DNA from: CAYMKL01 sp964390805 | GTDB lineage: Bacteria; Chloroflexota; Anaerolineae; VGOG01 | DNA: 40,715 nt | Assembly: GCA_964390805.1 (NCBI GenBank) | Contig: CAYMKL010000056.1 | Location: forward strand, 1 to 40,715 | Direction of reading: 5' to 3' | Translations under genes and position numbers: made by a program | Notes under the pieces: model-generated | Seen by the model: only the letters and a program-made list of their open reading frames with translations | What the model was told of the DNA's origin: nothing | Database searches by the model: none | Shown here: positions 1-9,341 of the stretch, piece by piece | Layout: each line of letters starts with the position of its first letter | Position numbering within the stretch: the first letter of the stretch is position 1

Positions 1-305
1 GTTGGCGAGGGTGGGGGCGGGGGTGGGGGTGGTGTACTGGTTGCTGTAGCGAGCTGGACCCTGATTGGCGTAAGGGTAGCAGTTGGCGGTGGAGTGGCCG
101 TGGGCGGCACAGGGGTTGGGGTGACTGTGGGCGGCGTAGTGGGGATGGGCGTGGATGTGTCTGGCGGCTTGGGCGTCTTGGTGGGGGTGGGGGTTGGCGT
201 GGGTGAGGAGCTGCAGCCGCTGAGAAGGGGTAGCAGCACCAGTCCGCTGATGACGCAAAAGCAGAGGAAAGCGCTCGTCCTAGACACTGGTTTAACACCT
301 ATCAT
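1..305 (-). CDS. Pro/Thr-rich lipoprotein, N-terminal part (runs off the window edge)
   Basis: The gene begins at ATG 305 and is still open at base 1. The visible 101 residues start with a signal peptide (MIGVKPVSRTSAFLCF, then a hydrophobic stretch) and a lipobox LLSGC, so Cys at about residue 31 should be lipidated and the protein tethered to the outer face of the membrane. The rest is a low-complexity spacer rich in Pro and Thr (TPTPTPTKTPKPP and similar), of the kind that separates an anchor from an extracellular domain. A strong Shine-Dalgarno GGAGGT lies 9 nt before the ATG. The functional domain is outside the window, so no function can be given. It is transcribed away from the gene ending at 404 and has its own likely promoter at 348-376. 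Confidence 0.75.
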   Translation of the reverse strand, partial: MIGVKPVSRTSAFLCFCVISGLVLLPLLSGCSSSPTPTPTPTKTPKPPDTSTPIPTTPPTVTPTPVPPTATPPPTATLTPIRVQLATATSTPPPPPPPPSP

Positions 306-347
306 AATTGTCTGACCTCCGGCAAGGGATTTCGAATAGCCGGGCAT

Positions 348-376
348 ATTATAGCACATTTGCCTCAATTAGACCA
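348..376 (-). promoter_or_regulatory. Extended -10 promoter for the lipoprotein gene
   Basis: On the minus strand a perfect TATAAT (348-353) preceded by TG at the extended -10 position (TGCTATAAT) lies 17 nt downstream of a weak -35 (TGGTCT, 371-376). The predicted start is near 341, giving a leader of about 36 nt with the GGAGGT ribosome binding site at 315-320. The -35 is poor; the call rests on the -10. Confidence 0.5.
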
Positions 377-403
377 CTTTTGGTATTCGTTCATGTAAAT
401 GGG

Positions 404-3400
404 TTACCTCACGGGGATGCCTTCGTACACCCATGTGACGTCCCCAGGGCCAGTGCCTTTGTTCACCACCACCAGAGAAAGCATGAGTGGCTCCTGATCC
501 AAATCTCCATCGCCGTCCATGTCGCACAGTTGCTGCACGTCTGTGACCTCGGCTATCCCTGCGCCAGCAAAGCCAGGCACGACGCTGTTCACGCTGGCCA
601 AATCTATGAGCTCAATGTGCCCAGAGCGCAGCCAGAAGTTGTCCACAAAGCTAACGACGTCACCTGTCTCATCTCTTACCTCCAGCTTTAGCTTCACGTC
701 GTTGCAGTTGGAGCTGTTGCGAATGGCCATCAGAGAGGTCACGCCCTGGTAATCCCTGGCCAAAAAGGGAAGCGTGATAGCGCTGGCCCCCTTATTTTCG
801 CTCTCCGCATGAGCATTGTAGCTTCCCCCTTGTGTGTCCATCCCAGCTTTCTTGAGATCAACCACCGCGAAGATAGGCTGACCGTCGGTCTCCTCACTGC
901 CAGGATGACCCACCTGGCTGTGCGACTGGATGACGGCTGCCCCGGCGTATTCGCTCCCCAGGCCAGCGATGGCCGGCAGGTAGAAGGTGGTTCCCCCAGC
1001 AGGACAGACCCAGTCGCCCAGGTAAAGGATAGAATCGCCACTGGCGTCGAAGAACTCCACCGTCACGAAGGTGGGCAGAGACTCCTGGGTCAGGTTCTGC
1101 ACCTGGATGCTGGCCTCCCAGCCGCTCAGCGGCTCGACTGAGCTCGCCGAAGTCTCGCGGAAGACCAGGCCGGCATAAAAGAGCGTGTCCGTGGTGAGCT
1201 TGTAGGGCCGAGCTCGATAGGTCAGCAGCATCTCCCGATCCACCGACGGCGGGAAGCTGGTCTGATCCATGATGATCCCCAAGGGCTCGTTGGCCGTGAC
1301 GTAGATCGAACCAAGCCACTCGACACCCAGCACCGCAGGCACCCTTTTCCGTATGGATTCCCCCGGCGCCAACTGCTCAATGTGCTCCGAATAGCTAAAC
1401 CTGCAACCCCCTCCTTGCTTTTGATAGTAAAGCCATACGGAGGTGCACCTCTGACCGGAATTCTGGATGATCATCTCCGTGTCCAGGTTACAATACTGCC
1501 TCATGGCGTAGGGCGCAAAGTACTGATAGGGAGATCCACCCCCCTCCATATCCTCCGAGCGGTGTCCTGAGCCTTGTCCTGAGTAGCCGTAGGCGTATCG
1601 AAGGGCTGTCGAAGGGATGCCCGTAAGCGGAGCGACGTAGGCACTCGAAACCACGGTGCCATAGTCGTTAGGGCCTTTGCGTTGGGCTATAACTGCCACC
1701 GGCTCACCATTGTCCTGATAATCATCCTCCCATTCCTTCCAATCGTCTGTAGGCGAAGCGGCGTCGTCCACGGCATCAGCAGCGTCCTCACAAGCCTTTT
1801 CAAAGGCATCCTCATCCACCGAGTAGACTATCGCTGAACTTGCTGGTTCGGGGATCTGAGCCCTCAGGGTCCAGACTGTGTTCTCAGGTAGCATCATGCA
1901 AGCAACCCCTATCGGCCCAGGGTCATTGTTCGGGCACTGGCCTGAGTACTCCCCCCAGAAGAATGCAATCGCGCCGGTATCTTCATCGCCTACATTCTGC
2001 ACCTGTATCAAGGTCTCCCAACCGTCTTCGCCATGTCGTCGGCCGTTGTCAATAGCGGGCAACTGGATGCGGGCGCCGATTTGGGTGGGTATAAAAGTCA
2101 ACTGAACGCCGACTTGGCCAGTGATCCAGAGAGACCTGGCCGTCACCCTGGCTCTGCCTGGTACAGTGCCAGATGTCAGAGTCACTGTGGCCACTCCATC
2201 AACAGTCTCGACGGCAGTGCCGCTCAGGGTGCCGAGTTCAGTTTCGAAAACGACCGTTGTCCCATCGGCCACGGGGTTGTTGTTAATGTCCTTTACGGCA
2301 GCCCTGATAGTAGAGACGGAGGCGCCGTCCGCAGGGATACTGGCGGGCTCTGCCGTTACGGTCACGGAGTGGGGCCAGCCTGGATTGACCTCGCCTTTGG
2401 TGTGGAGCGATAGATACCAATCGTTCTTGCTATCCGTATCGTTGGACCAGGCATCTCTACCCAGGGACTTACCCTTGGCCCCACTGCTCCAATCAGTGCA
2501 CTCAGGCTCATTTATTTCCGCTCCCCCATCCACCGTGCCTTCCCAGTGGTCAGCTTCGACTATGGTGTTAAAAGCCGTCTGTTGGGCGCCGGCCCATGAC
2601 CCGTCGTTGTTGGCGAAGGACAGGGCGTCTATCATAGTGCCCGCCCCATCCTCCAGGATGACCACGTTGTCCGTGCCTATGAGGCCGCTGTCGGCGGTGT
2701 AGAAATCGCGATACCCATTGCCGTTGCTATCTCCTGCGACCTCGTCACCGGCTGGATTGCCATCGAAGTTCAAGACGATGTACTCACCTGGCGTCATGGT
2801 GTAAGAGGGAAAGGTCTTCACCACGCTGGTCCTTTCCCTGACCACCCAGTACTTGATGGCGATTTCCTCTGCCGAGTTGTTGTTGAACTCGATCCAATCG
2901 TTATCCTCGCTAGCAGCCACCTCGTTGATCAGCACGCTGGCTGGGACACCGAAGGTGGGATCAGCCTCCCCAGGGGTTTGGCTGATAAACATATACCAGT
3001 CGGCTCTGGCATTGGTATCGGAGGAGGAGCTATCTCTGCCCAAGGACTTACCGTCGCCCCCCTCGCTCCAGTCCGCGCTCTCGGCCTCATTTGTTCCTGC
3101 CCCGCCGTCGAGCGTGCCCTCCCAGTGATCGGCTTCAACTATGGCGTTGAATGCGTTTTGCTGACCAGAGGCCCACGTTCCGTCGTTGTTGGCGAAGGTC
3201 AGGGCATCTATCATGGTGCTCGCCCCATCTTCCAGGATGATCACGTTGTCCGTGCCTGTGAGGCCACTGTCGGCGGTGTAGAAGTCGCGATACCCATTGC
3301 CGTTGGTATCCCCCGCAATCTCGTCATCGGCTGGATCACCATCGAAGTTCAAGACGATATACTCTCCTGGCGCCATGGTGTAAGAGGGAAAGGTCTTCAC

Positions 3401-4195
3401 CACGCTGGTTCTTTCTTTGACTACCCAATATCTAATATCCACGTCACCAGCCGAGGTGTTGTACAATTCGATCCAATCCTTGTCCTCGCTGGGCGCCACT
3501 TCATTGATCAACACATCCCCAGGAGTACCCATGGCCGGATTGGCCGCGCCTGGAGTTTGACTGGTGAACAAATACCAGTTGGCTCTGGCATGGGTGTCAT
3601 TGGAAGACACATCCCGGCCTATTGCCTTGCCTGCCTTGACGTCGTCGCTGTCTGTCCAGGCATCGCTATCGCGAGTGCTCGAAAAGTCTGCTCCCGTATC
3701 CCAATGCCCGGCGGCGACGAGGTCGTTGGCCACCTCTTTCTTACTTGTAAAATTGCCGTTGTCGTTTGACCAGATAACAGTATCAATGGTATCGGTCTCG
3801 TGGACGGATTCGGTTCCCGCCCTCTGGATTCTCACCACATTATCCGTCCCCGTCAGCCCTGTGTCGCCAGTATAAACATCCCAATAGCCGTTTGCCCCTT
3901 TGCCGGTAGCATCGCTCTCATCGTTGGCCACATCGCCCTTGAAGTGCAGGACGACGTAGTCGCCCGCTGAAGCCGTGATCTTGGGAAACTCTTTGACCAA
4001 AGTGGTTCCTTCGTAGACCCTGAGGCCCTCGCACTCTGTAGCTTGCAGCACATGGAACTCGATCCAATCGTTGGTCTCTTTGAACGCCACTTCATTGACC
4101 AACACATCACCAGGTGCGATTGCAGATGAAGGAGTTGAAACCATCGCTAACGCCGACGACGTTAATACTGCCAGAATAATGATGAGAAACCGCAT
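404..4195 (-). CDS. Large secreted protein: three lamin-tail domains, one Ig-like domain, C-terminal module X
   Basis: From ATG 4195 the protein has 1263 residues and starts with a signal peptide (MRFLIIILAVLTSSALA). Three lamin-tail-like (LTD) domains begin at about residues 27, 225 and 420; each opens with DVLINEVA..DWIEFYN-type sequence, and the last two are near-copies. A bacterial Ig-like (invasin/Big_1) domain follows at about 610-695 (EPASIPADGASVSTI). Residues 708-1263 form module X, homologous to the N-terminal half of the 885-aa protein at 10391-13048. LTD domains occur in extracellular bacterial proteins and often accompany surface anchoring or nucleases, but no catalytic motif was seen. 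An in-frame ATG at 4270 overlaps the ligase stop (ATGA). I prefer 4195 because it starts the signal peptide and has GGAGGT, although at a long 15-nt spacing. Short dispersed-repeat sequence is translated at about 1565-1620. Confidence 0.85.
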   Translation of the reverse strand: MRFLIIILAVLTSSALAMVSTPSSAIAPGDVLVNEVAFKETNDWIEFHVLQATECEGLRVYEGTTLVKEFPKITASAGDYVVLHFKGDVANDESDATGKGANGYWDVYTGDTGLTGTDNVVRIQRAGTESVHETDTIDTVIWSNDNGNFTSKKEVANDLVAAGHWDTGADFSSTRDSDAWTDSDDVKAGKAIGRDVSSNDTHARANWYLFTSQTPGAANPAMGTPGDVLINEVAPSEDKDWIELYNTSAGDVDIRYWVVKERTSVVKTFPSYTMAPGEYIVLNFDGDPADDEIAGDTNGNGYRDFYTADSGLTGTDNVIILEDGASTMIDALTFANNDGTWASGQQNAFNAIVEADHWEGTLDGGAGTNEAESADWSEGGDGKSLGRDSSSSDTNARADWYMFISQTPGEADPTFGVPASVLINEVAASEDNDWIEFNNNSAEEIAIKYWVVRERTSVVKTFPSYTMTPGEYIVLNFDGNPAGDEVAGDSNGNGYRDFYTADSGLIGTDNVVILEDGAGTMIDALSFANNDGSWAGAQQTAFNTIVEADHWEGTVDGGAEINEPECTDWSSGAKGKSLGRDAWSNDTDSKNDWYLSLHTKGEVNPGWPHSVTVTAEPASIPADGASVSTIRAAVKDINNNPVADGTTVVFETELGTLSGTAVETVDGVATVTLTSGTVPGRARVTARSLWITGQVGVQLTFIPTQIGARIQLPAIDNGRRHGEDGWETLIQVQNVGDEDTGAIAFFWGEYSGQCPNNDPGPIGVACMMLPENTVWTLRAQIPEPASSAIVYSVDEDAFEKACEDAADAVDDAASPTDDWKEWEDDYQDNGEPVAVIAQRKGPNDYGTVVSSAYVAPLTGIPSTALRYAYGYSGQGSGHRSEDMEGGGSPYQYFAPYAMRQYCNLDTEMIIQNSGQRCTSVWLYYQKQGGGCRFSYSEHIEQLAPGESIRKRVPAVLGVEWLGSIYVTANEPLGIIMDQTSFPPSVDREMLLTYRARPYKLTTDTLFYAGLVFRETSASSVEPLSGWEASIQVQNLTQESLPTFVTVEFFDASGDSILYLGDWVCPAGGTTFYLPAIAGLGSEYAGAAVIQSHSQVGHPGSEETDGQPIFAVVDLKKAGMDTQGGSYNAHAESENKGASAITLPFLARDYQGVTSLMAIRNSSNCNDVKLKLEVRDETGDVVSFVDNFWLRSGHIELIDLASVNSVVPGFAGAGIAEVTDVQQLCDMDGDGDLDQEPLMLSLVVVNKGTGPGDVTWVYEGIPVR

Positions 4196-4266
4196 GGGCT
4201 TCAAACTCGCACCTCCATCCACTGTCCGCTTATCGCCCGACTGAGCTCGCAAGGATAGAAGGCCAA

Positions 4267-7089
4267 TCATGGCATTTGGGCCTTCAACTGGGCGATCTGC
4301 TCGTCTAGCTGCCCCTTCTCCTCTGATGGCGCCAAATCCCTGGCTCTCTCGGCCTCGTTAAGGGCCTCATGGAATTGTCCCAATCGCTGATAAACGGTGG
4401 CCAGTCCCCTGTGACTCCTATAGTCGCTGGGGTCTATCTCTCCAGCCTTCTCATAAACTGCTACCGCTTGATCCAATTCCCCCATAGCTGTGTAGAGATC
4501 GCCCAAGAGGAGATGGATTTGTAATACATCGCTCTGGAGACGGAGTCCATGATGGTGAGGACTCATGGCTGCTGCCTGCTGGTAGTACTCTACGGCCCTC
4601 TCCAGCCTTTTGACACGCTCTGCTCGATCAGAAGCCATCCCCGCCCAACGCAGGTATAGAGTCCCCAGATTGGCAGGGTGATCCGGATCAAGGGGGCTGA
4701 TCTCCCATGCTTTTTCAAACGCTTTCTTGCTTTCTCCAAACCAATAGGACCTCTGTTCCCCACCTGATGCCGTCTCCAGTTTAGCCATGCTATCTAAACC
4801 CACGAAGAGATAATAGCGATCATGGTGGGGGGTCAATGCTAAGGCGCGACGATATAGGGCGATACTCTCGTCGTATCGCTCAGCCTCGCGAAGGGCTAGT
4901 CCCTTTTTGAAGTAAATGTCGGCTCTGACGAGGCTAAGGTTGGCAGTGAAGATGAGTACAGCTACCGCCAGGCTCAAGATGGGATAAACCCACCAGGTAG
5001 TGCGTCGCAAAAAACGAAGGCGAGCCGCTGTGCCTTTCATCAGGACGGCGGCGATGGCTATCATGGCCAGGAGGAGAAACAGGTAGTAAACAACGATGGT
5101 GTTATTGATGTCAGCTCCAGGGCGGATCGTAGCAGCGTAAGAGACGATGAATGTCAGGAACGACCCTAAAGAAATCAGACCATAGATCATAAAAGAGGAG
5201 CCCCAACCATAGCTGCTTTGTGGGGATGCTTTCTTTTCACTAATCTTGGCCACAAAGATCGTTCCTCCCAGGAGCCACACGACGGCAATGAGCACCAATA
5301 TCCAGAAGCCCTTGGCTGTAAGCTCAAACTGGTCATTGATGAAATCAAAGCCCATGGTCATCAGGATCATACCCATCAACAGGGAATATGAGAGGATTGT
5401 ACTGTTCCATGAGCCTGCGGTGGGACGGCTGACGGTTCGTCCTCGTTTCTTTCGCTTCTTGCCACGACGCCGGCTTGAGATCCTGGCTGTTGAAGCAGCC
5501 ACCACGGCCTGAGTGCGAGGCTCCTCCCGGAGGGAGTAGCCCACGATGACCAATAACGCTGCGTAAATCCAGAAGTAGGTGAGGGTAGCGGCGACAGCGA
5601 TACCGGACTGGATCTCGATGAAATGGGCTACCAAGGCCGAGAGAAAAACGATGAGCAGGCGATGTCGCCAACTGCTTTCGGGTTTCTGGCTCGCATCGTT
5701 AAAGAAAAGTACCTGGGCGACCAGATAGACGGTCAAGGCTGCCACGAAGCCAAGAGGCAGGCCCATCCCCGACAACCGCCATGTGCCTTCTACGACGCGG
5801 GGGATCAGCGCGCCGAGGCTTCCTCCTATCAGCAACAGGAGAACAAAGGCGGCCCGTTGCTGACGGTTCCTGATCAAGCCCAGCCCCTTCAGGCCGTAGT
5901 AAAAGATGCTTGTGAACAGAAGGATATAAGCGGCAAATCCGATCAAACCGGTCGTCGCCAGGGCATCGAAGCTTTGATTGTGCAAGCGATCGGGGCGCTC
6001 GCCAAGCTCATAGTCAATCAACCCCACAGGATAGAACTTATTATAGGCCACAAACATAGAATCTGGCCCGTAACCAAGGAGAGTCCGCCATGGGTCGTCG
6101 GTAGCCATCTCGATGGCTCCCTGCCAGATTAGCATCCTACCTGGGGATTCCTCTGTCACAAAGATGCGTCCCAAGCGGCCCAAATAGGGCACATCCCTCA
6201 AGAAAGCGAAGGGTGAATTGGGTAAATTGAAGAAGATCAGAAAGAGGATGAGTATAAGGGCCACCCCAGTCACAGCCAGGGTTAACCCTTTCCTGTTCCC
6301 GGAAGTAGCCAACAATGCCAGAAAGAAAAAAACCCCTCCCGCAAGACCTAGCACAGGCCCGCGGCTTTGGGCGAAGAGGATGCAGATCAGTTGGGTTGCT
6401 AAGAATAGAATATAGCATCCCGCTAGAAGAAATGTGGAAATTCCTTTTCCATTGCCCTGAAGAACGGCCGAGAGAGAATCGAGCAGTCGCCGTAAGGTCA
6501 AGGGCACGACCATGATCAGATAGGCGGACAGGAAGATGGGGTTACCCATGGTGGACCGAAGGCGAGTGGCGAGCTCGGTAGCAATCCAAGGGAGGGGGTC
6601 CAGGTTGTAGTGCTGCATGATACCATAGAGGGAGACGGGTAAGCTGGTAAGGAGGAGGACGAAGATCAAACGCTCCAATTGCTGGCGGGTGCGCAGGGAA
6701 TGCCACATCAGGAAGAAGATCGCAATGTAAGAGAGGGTAGTGTAAGTGCCTTGCGGCCGCGCGTAGGCGCCCCAGAAGCTGATCCGTGGGACCACCGAGG
6801 TGATGGTGGTCAGGACGTAGACACCAGCCATGAAAAGAACGGGCACAGCAAGAGGGTTGCTGAATCGTGTACGCCATCCCCTCATAGTGGACATCGAGGG
6901 CCCGGCCTCGATGAGCCGGATGATCCAAGCCAAGGCCATAACCAGGGCAATGGATCGTATCAAAGCGACCTTGTTGAGCTCGAAAGAACGGTGGCTGTAG
7001 AAATTGAAGAATAGTGGGGCAACGATAACTGCTGCCAGCCATCCCGCCTCGATGAGCCTGTCGCAGAAAACGCTCAGCTTGGTTTGCAT
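4267..7089 (-). CDS. O-antigen ligase/polymerase-like membrane protein (Wzy_C) with C-terminal TPRs
   Basis: A 940-residue polytopic membrane protein. The first 480 residues carry about ten membrane segments and the Wzy_C hallmarks: SRGP after a membrane helix, then GYGPDSMFVAYN and LHNQSFDALATTG in the large external loop with its conserved HN pair. More helices follow, with a basic RRRGKKRKKR stretch between. Residues from about 720 form TPR helices (DESIALYRRALALTP and similar). The family joins or polymerises glycan from undecaprenyl carriers, or attaches it to proteins. Which acceptor is used here is unknown; a protein acceptor is possible if the cell lacks LPS. ATG 7089 is preferred over an upstream in-frame TTG at 7113 because GAGGG sits 7 nt before it. 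The stop overlaps an ATG (ATGA, 4267-4270), so the downstream secreted-protein gene may be coupled. Confidence 0.85.
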   Translation of the reverse strand: MQTKLSVFCDRLIEAGWLAAVIVAPLFFNFYSHRSFELNKVALIRSIALVMALAWIIRLIEAGPSMSTMRGWRTRFSNPLAVPVLFMAGVYVLTTITSVVPRISFWGAYARPQGTYTTLSYIAIFFLMWHSLRTRQQLERLIFVLLLTSLPVSLYGIMQHYNLDPLPWIATELATRLRSTMGNPIFLSAYLIMVVPLTLRRLLDSLSAVLQGNGKGISTFLLAGCYILFLATQLICILFAQSRGPVLGLAGGVFFFLALLATSGNRKGLTLAVTGVALILILFLIFFNLPNSPFAFLRDVPYLGRLGRIFVTEESPGRMLIWQGAIEMATDDPWRTLLGYGPDSMFVAYNKFYPVGLIDYELGERPDRLHNQSFDALATTGLIGFAAYILLFTSIFYYGLKGLGLIRNRQQRAAFVLLLLIGGSLGALIPRVVEGTWRLSGMGLPLGFVAALTVYLVAQVLFFNDASQKPESSWRHRLLIVFLSALVAHFIEIQSGIAVAATLTYFWIYAALLVIVGYSLREEPRTQAVVAASTARISSRRRGKKRKKRGRTVSRPTAGSWNSTILSYSLLMGMILMTMGFDFINDQFELTAKGFWILVLIAVVWLLGGTIFVAKISEKKASPQSSYGWGSSFMIYGLISLGSFLTFIVSYAATIRPGADINNTIVVYYLFLLLAMIAIAAVLMKGTAARLRFLRRTTWWVYPILSLAVAVLIFTANLSLVRADIYFKKGLALREAERYDESIALYRRALALTPHHDRYYLFVGLDSMAKLETASGGEQRSYWFGESKKAFEKAWEISPLDPDHPANLGTLYLRWAGMASDRAERVKRLERAVEYYQQAAAMSPHHHGLRLQSDVLQIHLLLGDLYTAMGELDQAVAVYEKAGEIDPSDYRSHRGLATVYQRLGQFHEALNEAERARDLAPSEEKGQLDEQIAQLKAQMP

Positions 7090-7135
7090 AGCTGCGCCCT
7101 CTCCCTCTCGCAAGTGCCGTGCCTCACCTCAATAC

Positions 7136-7164
7136 ATTATACCACCATCACCCCACTTTGCCAA
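7136..7164 (-). promoter_or_regulatory. Sigma-70-type promoter for the Wzy_C ligase gene
   Basis: On the minus strand TTGGCA (7159-7164), a 17-nt spacer and TATAAT (7136-7141) sit directly after the terminator of the upstream unit and about 47 nt before ATG 7089. The box sequences, spacing and position all fit. A similar promoter lies at 9857-9885. Confidence 0.7.
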
Positions 7165-7174
7165 AGTAGCCAAT

Positions 7175-7206
7175 AAAAAAGCCACCAGGGGTTTCCCCCG
7201 GTGGCT
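7175..7206 (-). terminator. Rho-independent terminator after the 567-aa secreted protein gene
   Basis: Read on the minus strand, GCCACCGGGGG and CCCCTGGTGGC pair as an 11-bp stem with one mismatch around an AAA loop, followed directly by six Ts. It ends the transcript that includes 7303-9006. The same hairpin and some flanking bases recur at 10322-10353. Confidence 0.85.
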
Positions 7207-7268
7207 TTCGATACCTCAGACTAACTAGTGCACGACGGCGTAAATCCTTCATCGGTTCATGCTCGCCA

Positions 7269-7284
7269 GGGATCGCCAGATCCC
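7269..7284. repeat. REP-like palindrome (GGGATC-GCCA-GATCCC)
   Basis: A 6-bp stem around the tetraloop GCCA, matching the core of the palindromes at 10065-10113 and those flanking the transposase at 18572-19018. It lies between the stop of the 7303-9006 gene and its terminator. Confidence 0.6.
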
Positions 7285-7302
7285 GGCCTTAGGCACCTGT
7301 CA

Positions 7303-9006
7303 TTACGGCTGAAACGGTGGGCAGACGTTGAGGTTCCTCACCGCGTGCACGTCAGCCGTCAGGTCTGTGACGGCTGACGAAGCGGGATGGGCCACGATGA
7401 CGAAGTCGTCCTCGTCTAGACCCCCGCCGTTGTCATCGGTGACCACGCCATCCTGGTTCGTATCCAGATCAATCTCGAACTGGTAGTAGCCGTTGGCATC
7501 AGACCACTGCTCCGCCATGAAGGTGTCAGGGACACCATCTTCATTAATATCTCGGTACAGCCGCACGAGCACGTTACGCTGTTCCTCACCCGGATCGAAG
7601 GCATCGGGATTGTCATCTCGCACCAAGCCATCGCAGTAGGTCATGCCCTGAATGTAGGCCTTGGAGATGAGGCGCACAGGATCACACCCGGTTTCCATGC
7701 CACCATTTGGATCGTAGCACTGGTCGTCGGTCTGCGGGAGGCAGGGGACCAAGGCGCTGTTAGCGGCCTTCGTGCAGAAGCCCTCGTTGCAGCCGTTGGA
7801 ACCCGCGCTAATGCAGTTCTCGTCCGACCAGCCCATGAACTCGGCGAAGTAGTAGTTGTCATCATCCGGATCAACGATCCCGTCCCCGTCGTCTTTGTAC
7901 TTGTCCTCATACAGGCTGTAGCCGTCCTTGCTCATGGTGAGGCTCCAAGAAGCGTAGGCAGATAGGCCAGCACCAGGTCCCTCATATTTCTCGCCAACCA
8001 ACGGGACCAGCATCCACCACAGGCCACTGGAATCCGTGGTCGCTTCGGCCTGCCAGGTCCGATCCAGGCTCGGGGACTCGACGTTCAGCGTCACCAGGAC
8101 TCCTGGTAGCGGCGTGTCCGTGGCGGTATCCTGCACATACCCCCAAAGCACGCCCTGGCACACTAGCAGGATGTCCTGCTGGGTGTCGGCGCCGCACTCC
8201 AGATCCACCGACTCTGTCCAGTCGAAGAAGCCGCACTTCGAGGCCGTCACTTCCCGCCTGTCTGCGGGAACCCGGATCAGCTCGTAGCCTCCAGCGCCAC
8301 TGGTGACGTCTGTCTGACCGGTATCCGCCACCACGTTCGCCAGCCCCAAGGGCCCATTGGACGCGGGCGAGCCCTCGGTTTTCTCGAAGTCGTACCACAC
8401 AACCGTGCCAAAGATGTCGGCGTAGCAAGTCTGCCCGGAAGTCCGAACATTGTACCAATACCAACCGTAGTCCCCGTTCAGCACATTGACTGCCACCAGA
8501 ACTACATTTCCTGGCGAAGGGCCTTGAACGTTCTCAATGAAATCCCGACCACCAGGACCTGGGACCGACCCTATGAGGAACGAGTTCCACCTGCCGTTCT
8601 GCCACTTGAACAGGACGAAGTAGGCGTCCGGTGTGGTGTTGATGGATAGCGTAAAGCTGTTCCCTTCTTGATAGCTGTGGCCTTGCGCATAGTGGTTACA
8701 AAGTTGCCCTGTCTCTCCTAGAAAGTCATAACACGAACCATCAGTCTGGAGCGAAGGCCACAAGTCGGGCGATGTCTCCTGAGGACCATCCTTCAACGGA
8801 GAACTTAGAACGCCATTTCGAAGAAGCTCGTCCGCCAATCTCTCCAGGTGAAGTTCAGTGGGTGGAGAAATGGGAATTCCCTCTACAATGATCCCCTCCA
8901 GCGGTTCTCCCTCAGGATCCTGGGCGTAGCCAGGGACCAGGGCGATCATCACCAGCAGCAACATCGTCAGCAGTACCGTGCTTATCAGTCTCAGAGTGCC
9001 TCGCAT
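7303..9006 (-). CDS. Secreted protein with C-terminal module Y (carboxypeptidase-regulatory/SdrD-B-like repeats)
   Basis: 567 residues with a clear signal peptide (MRGTLRLISTVLLTMLLLVM, then IALVPGYA). The N-terminal 190 residues are unique in this window. Residues 193-567 form module Y, shared with the C-terminus of the protein at 10391-13048; both start with DIFGTVVWYD/FD and end with DVHAVRNLNVC. Within Y are two or three beta-sandwich units resembling CarboxypepD_reg and SdrD-B domains, with phrases such as SKDGYS and NVLVRLY and acidic DDDGDG stretches that could bind calcium. Cysteines recur, suggesting extracellular disulfides. There is no catalytic motif, so a structural or adhesive surface role is inferred. 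AAGGAGG lies 10 nt before the ATG. It probably shares a transcript with the two small coiled-coil genes upstream. Confidence 0.85.
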   Translation of the reverse strand: MRGTLRLISTVLLTMLLLVMIALVPGYAQDPEGEPLEGIIVEGIPISPPTELHLERLADELLRNGVLSSPLKDGPQETSPDLWPSLQTDGSCYDFLGETGQLCNHYAQGHSYQEGNSFTLSINTTPDAYFVLFKWQNGRWNSFLIGSVPGPGGRDFIENVQGPSPGNVVLVAVNVLNGDYGWYWYNVRTSGQTCYADIFGTVVWYDFEKTEGSPASNGPLGLANVVADTGQTDVTSGAGGYELIRVPADRREVTASKCGFFDWTESVDLECGADTQQDILLVCQGVLWGYVQDTATDTPLPGVLVTLNVESPSLDRTWQAEATTDSSGLWWMLVPLVGEKYEGPGAGLSAYASWSLTMSKDGYSLYEDKYKDDGDGIVDPDDDNYYFAEFMGWSDENCISAGSNGCNEGFCTKAANSALVPCLPQTDDQCYDPNGGMETGCDPVRLISKAYIQGMTYCDGLVRDDNPDAFDPGEEQRNVLVRLYRDINEDGVPDTFMAEQWSDANGYYQFEIDLDTNQDGVVTDDNGGGLDEDDFVIVAHPASSAVTDLTADVHAVRNLNVCPPFQP

Positions 9007-9090
9007 CAGTTTTGCGCCTCCTTTCCTTGAACATATTGTCCGTTGATTCTTGTGAGCCGAGTCGTTTCGCTTCCGTTTTTACAACCTCAC

Positions 9091-9327
9091 CTATGGCAAA
9101 AGCTTCACAGCAGCCACGATACAGACTGCCACGATCACCACAACAATTGTTCCTATCCACCGCCATTGAGTATTCATATCCCCATACACGTCCCAGAACT
9201 GGCGATCAACCCTACTGAAACGCCGATCAACGTCTTGCCGCAAGGAAACCATCTCCTTCTTCGTTTCATCCAAGCGCCGCTCCATCTCTCGGATCTCCCA
9301 ACTTGACCACTTGGCCTGCTCGGCCAT
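9091..9327 (-). CDS. Small coiled-coil membrane protein (78 aa)
   Basis: The start is ATG 9327, preceded by GGAGGAGG; a longer in-frame reading upstream runs into the neighbouring gene and lacks support. The protein is a charged coiled coil (WEIREMERRLDETKKEM, then RQDVDRRFSRVDRQF) ending in a single transmembrane helix (IGTIVVVIVAVCIVAAV), that is, a tail-anchored layout. It lies 14 nt downstream of a similar, longer protein and seems to be a diverged paralogue. The function is unknown. Small coiled-coil tail-anchored proteins may oligomerise or pair with each other, but nothing in the sequence shows this. Confidence 0.7.
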   Translation of the reverse strand: MAEQAKWSSWEIREMERRLDETKKEMVSLRQDVDRRFSRVDRQFWDVYGDMNTQWRWIGTIVVVIVAVCIVAAVKLLP

Positions 9328-9341
9328 ACTCTCCTCCTCCC

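Noticed and set aside
94..315. Gly/Val-rich open frame on the plus strand at the left edge (similar ones at 13806-14093 and 14344-14619)
   Set aside because: These are antisense readings of Pro/Thr-rich repeats; the minus strand encodes a lipoprotein and the anti-sigma spacer.
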